This document shows positions 1 to 7,925 of a stretch of DNA of 38,311 nt, piece after piece (within the stretch, counting starts at the first letter, position 1; each line of letters starts with the position of its first letter). Where the stretch lies: NCBI GenBank assembly GCA_945860355.1, contig CAMARB010000015.1, positions 1 to 38,311 on the forward strand, written 5' to 3'. Both the position numbers and the translations under genes were made by a program. A model generated the notes under the pieces. The model searched no databases and was not told the origin of the DNA. It saw only the letters and a list, made by a program, of their open reading frames with translations. The stretch is from Chthoniobacter flavus. Lineage in GTDB: Bacteria; Verrucomicrobiota; Verrucomicrobiia; Chthoniobacterales; Chthoniobacteraceae.

Positions 1-617
1 CCTCCCCCGGAAGCATCGCCGAGAAAAGGGTTCGCGATGCGCACAACCGCCCCGGACTGGGAGAGCACAGCGGAGGGGAATTCCAGTTCCACGGAGAGCC
101 CGTTGCCGTTCACCGCCCTCAAATCGAGCTCGGCTTCCAGCCGCACCCATCGTCCCGAGGACAACTCGCCCAAAGTCAGCGTCGGCAGAGGCTCGACTTG
201 GTCGTTCCAAGGGCCGCCGAACCGATCCCCCTGTTTTGCCGTGCCCAGGACGAGATTCACGGAGGACCCGGCGCCGGAGGGCGTTTCCAGCCAGAGATCG
301 ACGGAAAACCTCAGACGCCGCCGGTAACGAGGCGCGTCCGCCGATTCCAAGCGCTGCCCGAAAAACACGTTCTGGGTGACTCCGGACGCGCCGCGAATCT
401 CCAGACTCCAAACGGCCGGGGATTCCTCGGGAACGTGACCTACCCGGCACTGCGTGACCGTGGCACCGCTGGGGGCGGCGTAGCGGATTTTCCAGCGATC
501 GGCCGCGAAATTTTGCCTCCAGAGTTCACAACGCGCCTCGGCATCCGGGTTCGACGAACGCGCCCAGAGAGCGAGTTCGGGGTTCAAGAAGAGGTTTTCT
601 GCGGGCCACTGAGACAT
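1..617 (-). CDS. Partial hypothetical protein with carbohydrate-binding-like jelly-roll domain
   Basis: The reverse strand is open from an ATG at 617 to the window edge, giving the first 205 residues; the C-terminus is outside the window, which is why the ORF track misses it. The protein starts MSQWPAENLFLNPELALW and continues with a Trp- and Gly-rich, beta-strand-like sequence (ADRWKIRY, WSLEIRGASG, QRLESADAPRYRRRLRFSVDLW, SGRWVRLEAEL). The order N-P-E-L-x-x-W, A-D-R-W, Q-R-L and later S-x-R-W-V-R resembles carbohydrate-binding-like domains seen in tail-fibre and sugar-modifying proteins; this is pattern resemblance only. No signal peptide or membrane segment is visible. No Shine-Dalgarno site precedes the ATG. 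It lies 67 bp downstream of the pseudoprotease and may be a separate unit. Coding status is fairly sure, function is not. Confidence 0.7.
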   Translation of the reverse strand, partial: MSQWPAENLFLNPELALWARSSNPDAEARCELWRQNFAADRWKIRYAAPSGATVTQCRVGHVPEESPAVWSLEIRGASGVTQNVFFGQRLESADAPRYRRRLRFSVDLWLETPSGAGSSVNLVLGTAKQGDRFGGPWNDQVEPLPTLTLGELSSGRWVRLEAELDLRAVNGNGLSVELEFPSAVLSQSGAVVRIANPFLGDASGG

Positions 618-684
618 ACTAGGAAAAGACGGCGCGGGGCGCGTCCCGGGACCGAACACGCCGGGCGGCTCATTCCCGGCGGGT

Positions 685-2280
685 TTACTCCAGGCGTTTG
701 AGGACGGGAATCCGGTAGTTCTGCATCAGCATCGCATCGGCCTCCGCCAGGGACGCGGCGTCGAGATAGATGCAGGAGGGGTCTCCCTCGAACTCGATCT
801 TGTGCAGACCCTGGACGGGGTTGGCGAGGGCCACGGGCACATCCCCGAGTTTGCTGAGTTCGACGCCGTTGATGCGTTTGACGACCATCTGACGCAGCTC
901 CTCGTATCCCACCGTCAGGGCGGAGGGCAGCATCCCGCTCAGCACCACGATTTTGCGGTCGCCGTCCTTGAAGAGCTCCGTCTGATGGCGGTCGAGATAC
1001 ACGAAGTCTTCCGGGGCTTTTTTGGACCAATCGGCCCCCCACTCCTTGAGCAACTGCCGTGAGAGCTCCTGAAGCACCAGTCCGCCGAGGATGTAAAACC
1101 GCGGGGCTCGATCGATGACGTAAGGCTCGCTCACAAACTGGCCCGGGCTGCGGCGGGCGAGGGTGAGTCCCATCTTTTTGCGTTGTCCCTTGCGGAGCAC
1201 GGTCACCTGAACAGTGTCGCCGTCAAAATGCCGGGTGCCCATGAGATGGGTCAGAGAGAGTTTGCCGTAGGCGGGGTCGTTGTAATTCCCGTCCTGATCG
1301 ATGGCCTCGCCGTTGATCTCGGCAATCACGTCCCCGGGCTCGATGCCGGCTTTCTCGGTCGGCCCGCCCTTGAGCACGTCGGTCACGTAGATACCGCCCG
1401 AAGTGTCGCCGTTGAGGCCGATATACCGGCGGAACTGGGGATCGCGCGTGTTGGAGTAAGCCAAACCCGCGCGCGGGAACCCTTCGTAGGGCGCCCGGGC
1501 GGCGTCCTTGAGAAAATGTTCGATCACGGGGGTGGGCACGATTTCAGCGCTTTTGGTGGTGTTGTCGTAGCGCATGATCAAGCCGGCGAGTTTGCCGTCT
1601 TTCACCACGGGCAGCGTGAAACTGCTGTCGCGGAACTGAAGCGACACCGTGGCGCGGTAGACCAGCAGCGCGGATTCATCGATGGGATACCGGGCCACCT
1701 CGGCCGTTGTCAGGGATCCCTTGGTTACGAGCACCGTCCCGGTGTTTTCCAGCTGCCAGACCGAGAGGGTGTCGCCCACCGTCCCCTCGGTGAACGCGAG
1801 GGCCTCGAAGTTTTTCATGAACGTGGGGTCCTCCGCCTTGAGCAGCGCTAGGTTGGCTTCGTAGTCCACCACCTCGACCGAGGCGGAAACCTTCTGGCCA
1901 CCCTCGGGCGCCTCCAGCTCGATGAAATTGGCGTTGGCCACGAGTTCCCCGGTCACCAGCACCCGTTTGTCGGAAAGCACCGCGCCGACCGCCCTCCGGG
2001 AAAACGGGGCGCGTTTCGCCCAGGGCCGCATGAAATCCCAGGGTTGATTGGTCACGTTCACCCGCACCACCGCGGGTTTGCTCTGCGTTTTGAGCGCCTC
2101 GGGCGGAATCCCGGGCGTTTGCACCGGGGCGGGCTGGGCGCCGGAAGGGTTCTGCGGCGAGCCGGTCGGGGAATTGCTCCCCGGGGCCTCCGAGTTCTGG
2201 GCGGCCAACGGCAGCGCCCCGGCCGCCAGCAGGCAACCGAGCAAACGCAGGAGGGGAAGAGAGAGAGCGGGCTTGTTCAT
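685..2280 (-). CDS. Secreted trypsin-like/PDZ pseudoprotease (catalytic triad lost)
   Basis: 531 residues. A hydrophobic N-terminal segment (about 6-27, ending LPLAAQ) is a likely Sec signal, followed by a Pro/Gln/Ser-rich linker (28-65), a trypsin-like double barrel (about 66-255) and PDZ-like material with a clear PDZ core (GGIYVTDVLKGGPTEKAGIEPGDVIAEING). Aligning by eye to the protease encoded just upstream shows that all three catalytic residues are replaced: His is Glu112 (VTGELVANA against LTNAHVVSNA), Asp is Asn143 (ANLALLK against CDLALLK) and Ser is Phe221 (DSSFTLPVV against GNSGGPVL). The fold is kept without catalysis, so a binding, chaperone or regulatory role is likely. The gene starts 12 bp after the stop of the active paralogue, so the two are probably co-transcribed and may assemble together in the periplasm. 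Confidence 0.88.
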   Translation of the reverse strand: MNKPALSLPLLRLLGCLLAAGALPLAAQNSEAPGSNSPTGSPQNPSGAQPAPVQTPGIPPEALKTQSKPAVVRVNVTNQPWDFMRPWAKRAPFSRRAVGAVLSDKRVLVTGELVANANFIELEAPEGGQKVSASVEVVDYEANLALLKAEDPTFMKNFEALAFTEGTVGDTLSVWQLENTGTVLVTKGSLTTAEVARYPIDESALLVYRATVSLQFRDSSFTLPVVKDGKLAGLIMRYDNTTKSAEIVPTPVIEHFLKDAARAPYEGFPRAGLAYSNTRDPQFRRYIGLNGDTSGGIYVTDVLKGGPTEKAGIEPGDVIAEINGEAIDQDGNYNDPAYGKLSLTHLMGTRHFDGDTVQVTVLRKGQRKKMGLTLARRSPGQFVSEPYVIDRAPRFYILGGLVLQELSRQLLKEWGADWSKKAPEDFVYLDRHQTELFKDGDRKIVVLSGMLPSALTVGYEELRQMVVKRINGVELSKLGDVPVALANPVQGLHKIEFEGDPSCIYLDAASLAEADAMLMQNYRIPVLKRLE

Positions 2281-2292
2281 GTGCGTTTGGGA

Positions 2293-3747
2293 TTAAAACG
2301 AAGCGGAAATGTTCTGCTCCTCGAGCACGTTGTAGCGCCGCTTGATCCGGCTGCGGGCGGCCTCCACGGCGGCCCGCTCCAGAACCAGCGGCCGTCCAAC
2401 GCCCACAAATTTGAGGACGTAAAACTCCGTCTTTTCCTCGAACGCTTCGGCCAGATCCTTGAGGGCGTTGATTTTTTTGCCGTTCACCTCGTCCACAATA
2501 CCCTCCTTAAAATCGCCCAGATAGGTGTTGATCGGGTCGGGCAGGATCGAGCTGAGGATGATGACGCTGGGATGCGTTTTGTAGAGTTCCTTGGAAACGA
2601 ACGCGTCGAAAAAGTAGCCGATCCGCGGGTTGGCGAACTGATAGGCGCCGGTCAGGTTCCGGGAGAGGGGCTGGAAAAGCAGGCCGCCGAACAGGACGTA
2701 ATCGGGTTGTTGCTCGTAGGTGTTGGCTTGCAGGGTGTAGGGCCAGGCCCGGTCGAACTTCACGGTCAAACTCTGCTCTTTGCCCTCGCGCAGCACCGAG
2801 AACCGGACCGAATCCCCCAGAAACTTGCGCTCGGCCACCTCGGCCATCAGCACCCGTTCCCCGTCGAGCTCCACCATGCCGTCGCTGAACACCGGATGCC
2901 CGTCGATGGCGAGAATCACGTCACCCTCCTTCAAGACCCCCGCGCACACGCCCGCCGATTGCACGCTGCTGACCACCACCCCGCGCCCGTCGTCCGGCAG
3001 ATTCAAGGCGCGCCGGTGGGCCGGGTTGAGCAGGTTAAACGTGTTCAACGAGAGATCCATGTAACGGTCATAACGACCGTCGGCGATGTCCTGCAGGAAC
3101 CGCTGAATGACGGGGGTCGGAATCATGTAACCCACGTTCTGAGCCACGTCGCCGCTGTATCCCTGGAAGGCGACCCCCACCACCTTGGAGTCCTGCAAAA
3201 CCGGGCCGCCGCTGTTGCCCGGATTGATGGCCGCGTCGATTTGAATGCAGAGATGCGAGTCGAGCAGCGAGTGGGAATAGGTCCGGAAATCGACCCGGGA
3301 AACAATGCCGCGGGTGACCGAGAGCCGGTCGCCGCCGATCGGGTAACCGAACACCGAAACCGTCGACTCAATCTCGGGCAGCGCGCCCAGGGGCAGCGGT
3401 TTGGTGTCCTTGAAGAAAGAGGGGTCATCCACCTTCAGAAGCGCCAGATCACAGTCGTGGGCGATGTGCTCCACAGTGGCGATGTACTTCTTGGGATCGT
3501 TCTCTTTTTCCACCGTCAAAAAACGGGCGTTGCTCACCACATGCGCGTTGGTGAGCAAACGTTCCTTTTCCACCACCCAACCCGTGCCCGAGCCGCCGCC
3601 GGTCTGCCCCGGCAACCACGGGATCCGGTAATTGGGGACCTGGGCGGTGTTGGTGATCCGCGCCAAACTCTTGCGCACCTCGTTGGGCTGGGCCCATGCC
3701 GATGCCGTCGTCAAAGCCAGAGCAATCAGAAGCTGCGGGACACGCAT
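2293..3747 (-). CDS. Secreted S1C-type serine protease with PDZ domains (DegP/HtrA-like)
   Basis: The track's 540-residue ORF begins too early. The start MRVPQLLIALALTTASAWAQ (ATG at 3747; an ATG at 3753 adds two residues) gives 484 residues with a clean signal peptide cleaved near residue 20. The trypsin fold carries the full triad: His69 in LTNAHVVSN, Asp100 in HDCDLALLK and Ser179 in NPGNSGGPVL. PDZ-like repeats follow (GVVVSSVQSAGVCAGVLKEGDVILAIDG, then a second, more diverged region with FKEGIVDEVNGKKI). HtrA/DegP proteins degrade or refold damaged envelope proteins. This one is longer than classical DegQ because of the extended C-terminal half. It is followed at 12 bp by a catalytically dead paralogue. 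No Shine-Dalgarno site is visible. Family assignment is firm; substrate is unknown. Confidence 0.9.
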   Translation of the reverse strand: MRVPQLLIALALTTASAWAQPNEVRKSLARITNTAQVPNYRIPWLPGQTGGGSGTGWVVEKERLLTNAHVVSNARFLTVEKENDPKKYIATVEHIAHDCDLALLKVDDPSFFKDTKPLPLGALPEIESTVSVFGYPIGGDRLSVTRGIVSRVDFRTYSHSLLDSHLCIQIDAAINPGNSGGPVLQDSKVVGVAFQGYSGDVAQNVGYMIPTPVIQRFLQDIADGRYDRYMDLSLNTFNLLNPAHRRALNLPDDGRGVVVSSVQSAGVCAGVLKEGDVILAIDGHPVFSDGMVELDGERVLMAEVAERKFLGDSVRFSVLREGKEQSLTVKFDRAWPYTLQANTYEQQPDYVLFGGLLFQPLSRNLTGAYQFANPRIGYFFDAFVSKELYKTHPSVIILSSILPDPINTYLGDFKEGIVDEVNGKKINALKDLAEAFEEKTEFYVLKFVGVGRPLVLERAAVEAARSRIKRRYNVLEEQNISASF

Positions 3748-3871
3748 GATCATAAGTCGCAGAAGATGGGGGCAAGTTTTGACCCTGTAAAATGGAATGT
3801 CAGAAGGGAATTGGGCGCCCGGGACGGCGCGAAAATGGTCGGGGTTCGCACGCGAAAAAAGGGCGCCGTTT

Positions 3872-5152
3872 TCAGCCCCGCGCCAATGCCTGGCGCACCT
3901 CGGTCGCCTCGGCAAACGCCTGCCGGATCACACCCGCCACCCGTTCAATCTCGCGGGGGCCAACGGCCGTGCCTGTGGGCAGGGCCAGGATCCGATCCGA
4001 AAGCCGCTCGGTGTTGGGCAGGTTCGCCCCGGCCTCCGGATAAAGGGTGCGGTAAGGTTCCATGCGATGGCATCCGGGGAAAAAATACCGCCGGGCCAGG
4101 ACGTTGTCCGCGTGCAGCACCCGCAGCAGCTCGTCGCGGGTCAGCGGGCACACCGTCGGATCCACCTCCATAACGACGTACTGGTAGTTGCCGCGCTCGG
4201 ATGGATCGTAGGGAATGAGGGTCAACCCGGGGATGCCCGCGAGCTGGGTGGCGTAGGCGGCGTGGTTGCGCCGGTTCATGGCGATGAACGAGTCGATGCT
4301 CTCCAGGCTGGTGATTCCCATGGCCGCGCACACCTCGGTCATCTTCGCGTTCATCCCGAGGTATTGGACCGTGTCGTAGCCCGTGAACCCGAAGTTGCGC
4401 ATGAGCCGCAGTTTCTGGGCGAGTTCATCGTTGTCCGTGACCACCGCCCCGCCCTCAAAGCTGTTGAGGAACTTGGTTGCGTGAAAACTAAAGACTTCAG
4501 CGTCCCCGAAATGCCCCACCAACGTGCCCTTGTGCGAACAACCGAAGGCGTGGCTGGCGTCAAAAAGCAGACGGAGCTTGTGGCGGCGCGCAATGTCCTC
4601 CAAGGCCGCCGTGTCGCACGTGCGCCCCCAGAGATGGACTCCGATGATGCCCGTGGTGCGGGGGCTGATGAGCCGCTCCACGGACTCCGGATTCAACGTG
4701 TGCGTCTCGGGATCCACGTCGCAAAACACGGGTTTGGTTTGCTGCCATTGCAGCGCGTGCGCGGTCGCCACGAAGGTGAAGGAGGGCAGGATGACCTCGC
4801 CCTGCAAATCCAGGCCCCGCATGGCGAGCATCAAGGCGGTCGTTCCGTTGCAGGTCACCAGGCAATGTTTGACCCCGATGTAATCCGAAATGCGTTTCTC
4901 AAACTCCCGCACATACGGCCCGTCGTTGGAGAGCCAACGCGTGTCGAGCATCTGGTCGATCCGCTGCTGCAGATCCGCCCGGTTGCCGATGTTGGGCCGC
5001 CCCACATGGAGCGGTTCGCGAAATGCGGGGAGCCCCCCCAGGATCGCCAGTTGGCGCGGCGCGCCGCCCAAGTCCGGCTCGGCTGGGATGGCCTCGACCA
5101 AATCCAATTCGGGCATTGGGTCCGGGAACTCCTTGATTTGAGGGATCGCCAT
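3872..5152 (-). CDS. DegT/DnrJ/EryC1-type PLP sugar aminotransferase
   Basis: The start is placed at ATG 5152 (MAIPQIKEF), 13 bp after the upstream stop, because the longer ORF would run back into the neighbouring gene; this gives 426 residues. Family marks are VTCNGTTALMLA (about 100), the PLP-ring Asp198 in LLFDASHAFG, and the Schiff-base lysine Lys227 in SFHATKFLNSFEGG, followed by the GCHRMEPYRTLYP segment near the C-terminus. These enzymes aminate nucleotide-linked keto sugars, commonly dTDP-4-keto-6-deoxyhexoses, using glutamate. An N-terminal stretch of about 35 residues precedes the usual domain start. As the last gene of the nine-gene locus, next to a NeuD-like acyltransferase, it most likely supplies the amino sugar that is then N-acylated. 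A VioA/QdtB/WecE-like role is inference; regiochemistry cannot be read from sequence. Confidence 0.88.
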   Translation of the reverse strand: MAIPQIKEFPDPMPELDLVEAIPAEPDLGGAPRQLAILGGLPAFREPLHVGRPNIGNRADLQQRIDQMLDTRWLSNDGPYVREFEKRISDYIGVKHCLVTCNGTTALMLAMRGLDLQGEVILPSFTFVATAHALQWQQTKPVFCDVDPETHTLNPESVERLISPRTTGIIGVHLWGRTCDTAALEDIARRHKLRLLFDASHAFGCSHKGTLVGHFGDAEVFSFHATKFLNSFEGGAVVTDNDELAQKLRLMRNFGFTGYDTVQYLGMNAKMTEVCAAMGITSLESIDSFIAMNRRNHAAYATQLAGIPGLTLIPYDPSERGNYQYVVMEVDPTVCPLTRDELLRVLHADNVLARRYFFPGCHRMEPYRTLYPEAGANLPNTERLSDRILALPTGTAVGPREIERVAGVIRQAFAEATEVRQALARG

Positions 5153-5165
5153 AAGAATAGGGGGG

Positions 5166-5984
5166 TTACTTGATTTGCCGCGCTGGAACACCAAAGACCG
5201 TGGCGCCTTCCGGCACATTCTGGATCACCACGCTGCCGGCGCCCACCGTCGCGCCCGCGCCCACGGTGATGTCCGGCAACACCACCGCGTGACTGCCGAT
5301 CTGCACCTCGTCGCCGATCACCGCGCGACCCAGGATACTGGCAAACGGCGCCACCTGCACAAACGAGCCCATCCGCACGTCGTGGGCGACACTCACGTGG
5401 CTGAGGATCGTCGAGAAATCGCCGATCCGGCTGTTGACGCCGACACCGGTGAACGCCTCGATGATGACGCCCTCTCCGAGGCAGACACTGGCAGCGAGGC
5501 TGGCCGAGGGTTGAACCAGGTTCACAAAACGGGCGCCGCGGCCGCGCAGCCGGTCGCAGACCTTTTTGCGCCCGGCCACATCCCCGATGGCGCAGATGAA
5601 CACCTCTTCGGGGCCGGGCGCATGGTCTGTCCCTCCCACAATCGGAGGCAATTCCGCAAAACCCTCCAGCGCATCGGGGATGTCGTTGAGAAACCCGCGG
5701 ACAACCCATTCCCGGCCCGAACCGCGCGCGGTTTGCGACATCCCGAAAATCTCGCGGCCGTAGCCACCCGCCCCGACGATGAGCAGCGACTTAGGCCCTG
5801 AAAACACCGGGCGCGGACCGGGATTGCTCCCGGGGTTGAAGGGGCTTCCGGCGGGCTTGTTTCCCAGAGCGCACCACGCCTCAAACTCCTGCCAAGCCCC
5901 CAACTCGTCGGAGGGCATGATGAACGTGGACCCGGATTCCTCCAATCGTTCCACGCCAAACTCCACGAGCCGAAACCCGATCAT
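5166..5984 (-). CDS. NeuD/PglD-type sugar N-acyltransferase with N-terminal extension
   Basis: The start at ATG 5984 (MIGFRLVEF) is chosen because GGGGAGGGGG sits just upstream, one of only two clear Shine-Dalgarno sites in the window; the longer ORF uses a GTG at 6107. 272 residues. After about 66 residues of unassigned sequence comes the typical two-part fold: a Rossmann-like N-domain (SLLIVGAGGYGREIF) and a left-handed beta-helix of hexapeptide repeats (RIGDFSTILSHV, VRMGSFVQVAP, AVIGDEVQIGSHAVV, VTVGAGATVGAGSVV) ending GVPARQIK. The likely catalytic His lies in SVAHDV, matching the His of PglD. These enzymes transfer acyl groups to sugar amines. With an ACP and ketosynthases in the same operon, the donor may be an acyl-ACP rather than acetyl-CoA; that is inference. 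Confidence 0.85.
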   Translation of the reverse strand: MIGFRLVEFGVERLEESGSTFIMPSDELGAWQEFEAWCALGNKPAGSPFNPGSNPGPRPVFSGPKSLLIVGAGGYGREIFGMSQTARGSGREWVVRGFLNDIPDALEGFAELPPIVGGTDHAPGPEEVFICAIGDVAGRKKVCDRLRGRGARFVNLVQPSASLAASVCLGEGVIIEAFTGVGVNSRIGDFSTILSHVSVAHDVRMGSFVQVAPFASILGRAVIGDEVQIGSHAVVLPDITVGAGATVGAGSVVIQNVPEGATVFGVPARQIK

Positions 5985-6141
5985 AACGCCCCCTCCCCTG
6001 CCAGGCGGCGGCGCACCCGATTCCCCGCCGACGCCCCGCCGCCTCCCGGACCAAGCGCCGACAATCCGGGGACGCACCGTGCCAAACACGATGCGGCTCT
6101 GGGACACCGGCAGGGGGAACAGGCAGGCGCGCGCATAAAAC

Positions 6142-7188
6142 TTACACCTCGAGGATTTCCGGACAGACGAGGTTCTCCGTCGTCAGGACAGCGCTGGACC
6201 AGGCCAAACCCGGGCCGACCCCGCCCAGAAGCGAAATCCTGCGTCCGGCGCGGAGCTCGGAGCGTCCCCGGGCGAGCATGGCCAGCGGCAGGGTGCCCGA
6301 TCCGCTCAAGCCGTATTCGAAAACAGGGCCGCAGTATTTGTCTGAAGGAATCCCCAGCGCCCGGCACAAAGCCGTGTCACCCGCCATGCTCAACGGCTCA
6401 AAGTAGCCCCGGTCCAGGTCCGAGGAAGTAACGCCGGCGGCTTGGAGCACCCGGGAAACCGACCCGGGCAGTTCACGGAGGGCGGCCGCTTCCACGGCCT
6501 GGCAATCCAAACTGTAGCCGCTGGCCCGTTCGATCCCCTCCGGGGTGGAGAACATCTCCGGGTTGGGCGGGTTTCGGACGCCCCCCACGGGCATGTAAAG
6601 GGCCTCAAAAGCGGCGCCGTCGCCGCCGCTGTCAAAATGCAGGGCCGGGGCGTCCGCCTGGTATTCCAGCGCGCAAACGCTCCCGCCGTGTCCGTCAATC
6701 GTGGAAAACAACGTTTCGCCGGCCACACTCGAGACCGACTTGGACACCTCGCCGGTGAGCAGGAGCCCCCGCTTGAGGTGGCCGGCCCCGAGCATACTCG
6801 CCAGCACCTGGAGCCCGTGAAGAAAACCCAGGCTGCCCGACGGCAAATCAAACGCCACCGCCGTCTTCGGAATCCCGAGCCGGTCCTGGACGATAATCGC
6901 CGTGGCGGGGATGGGATAATCCGGCGTCAACGTGGTCATGATCACCACGTCGATTTGAGCCGGTTCCCAGCCCAAATCCGCGAGTAGGCGCCGCGAGGCG
7001 TCGACGCAGAAATCCGACTGGCACTGTTCCCATCGGGCCCTGCGCTGAAGGGCGCGCACGTTGCGGCGCCGGGCCGAGGCGAGCTGGGCGGCGCTCAGTT
7101 CGAGTTGTTCGAGCGGGATGTCCCGCAGGGGCGGCACGGCGGCAGCCAACCCGGCGATGCGGACATTGGGAATTGAAAGAGTGGGCAT
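6142..7188 (-). CDS. Catalytically degenerate KASIII (FabH-like) partner protein
   Basis: 348 residues, colinear over the whole length with the intact KASIII-like protein encoded two genes upstream (shared IAGxxxAVP start, PDYPIPATA, LKRGLLLTGEVSK and the C-terminal VCPEILEV). All three thiolase-fold catalytic residues are changed: Cys119 of the partner aligns with Ser119 (SGSLGF against LGCSGY), the His of FHQAN aligns with Glu264 (YFEPLS), and the Asn of DFGNTSS aligns with Leu294 (EYGLSGS). The protein should fold but not condense acyl chains, so a heterodimer subunit, as PqsB is to PqsC, is the best explanation. Its start codon overlaps the SDR stop as TAATG, which suggests coupled translation and matched stoichiometry. 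Confidence 0.87.
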   Translation of the reverse strand: MPTLSIPNVRIAGLAAAVPPLRDIPLEQLELSAAQLASARRRNVRALQRRARWEQCQSDFCVDASRRLLADLGWEPAQIDVVIMTTLTPDYPIPATAIIVQDRLGIPKTAVAFDLPSGSLGFLHGLQVLASMLGAGHLKRGLLLTGEVSKSVSSVAGETLFSTIDGHGGSVCALEYQADAPALHFDSGGDGAAFEALYMPVGGVRNPPNPEMFSTPEGIERASGYSLDCQAVEAAALRELPGSVSRVLQAAGVTSSDLDRGYFEPLSMAGDTALCRALGIPSDKYCGPVFEYGLSGSGTLPLAMLARGRSELRAGRRISLLGGVGPGLAWSSAVLTTENLVCPEILEV

Positions 7189-7925
7189 TAGGTCAAACCT
7201 CCATCCATGATGAGATTGGTGCCGGTGATCCAGCGGCTGGCCGGGGACAGGTAGAACACCACCGTGCTGGCGACATCCTCGGGAAGCCCGTATCCCAGCG
7301 GATACCGGGCCTCGTCCGCCGCAACCACCTCGGCGCTGACTTGGTTGGCAAACCCGTCCACCACCTCCGTTTTCACCATGCCCGGCGAGATGCAGTTGGC
7401 GCGAATGGCGTTACCGGAGAGTTCATGGGCCAGGACCCGGGCGATGCCCACCAGCGCCGCTTTGGAGCCGGCGTAAATGGAGTGGCCGCGCGCCCCGATA
7501 AACGCGCCGAGCGACGCGATAAACACGATGGAACCGCCGTTTTTGAGCCGCCGGGTTTTGAAAAGCCGCTGGGTGAGGAAAAGCGGCGCTTCGACGTTGA
7601 TGGCATACACCTCCCGGTAGCGCTTCTCGTCGCTGAATTTGAAGGGGTGCAGCAAAGTCACCCCCGCGCAGTGGGCGATCCCGTCCAGGGGCGGCAGTTT
7701 CGCCACGAACTCGTCCCGGTTTTGCTCATGGACCAAGTCGGCGGGAACCGCCGAGTGATTCCCCGGGGCCAACTCCGCGAGCACGGCGCTGAGTTTCGCC
7801 TCGCTGCGTCCGGTGACGATCACCTCCGCCCCCATCTGCGAGGCGGTGATCGCCGTCTGGCGGCCGATGCCTCCCGTGGCGCCGGTGACGAGGATGGTTT
7901 TTCCGACCAAATGAAACGGGGTCAT
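7188..7925 (-). CDS. SDR-family 3-oxoacyl-ACP reductase (FabG-like)
   Basis: 245 residues, the normal length for a classical short-chain dehydrogenase. The NAD(P) glycine motif TGATGGIG is at 14-21, AHCAG follows beta-4, and the catalytic set is Asn110, Ser138 (FIASLGAF), Tyr151 and Lys155 (YAGSK). The tail ITGTNLIMDGGLT is typical of FabG-type enzymes. It would reduce a 3-oxoacyl-ACP made by the flanking ketosynthase to the 3-hydroxyacyl-ACP. The start overlaps the upstream ketosynthase stop as ATGA and the stop overlaps the downstream pseudo-ketosynthase start as TAATG, so the three proteins are translationally linked. Family is certain; substrate is inferred from neighbours. Confidence 0.9.
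   Translation of the reverse strand: MTPFHLVGKTILVTGATGGIGRQTAITASQMGAEVIVTGRSEAKLSAVLAELAPGNHSAVPADLVHEQNRDEFVAKLPPLDGIAHCAGVTLLHPFKFSDEKRYREVYAINVEAPLFLTQRLFKTRRLKNGGSIVFIASLGAFIGARGHSIYAGSKAALVGIARVLAHELSGNAIRANCISPGMVKTEVVDGFANQVSAEVVAADEARYPLGYGLPEDVASTVVFYLSPASRWITGTNLIMDGGLT

Noticed and set aside
5981-6367. ORF of 128 residues covering the gap before the NeuD-like gene
   Set aside because: It overlaps the pseudo-KASIII gene in another frame and is rich in Arg/Gly/Pro. I see nothing in the 157-bp gap 5985-6141 beyond the NeuD-like ribosome binding site.
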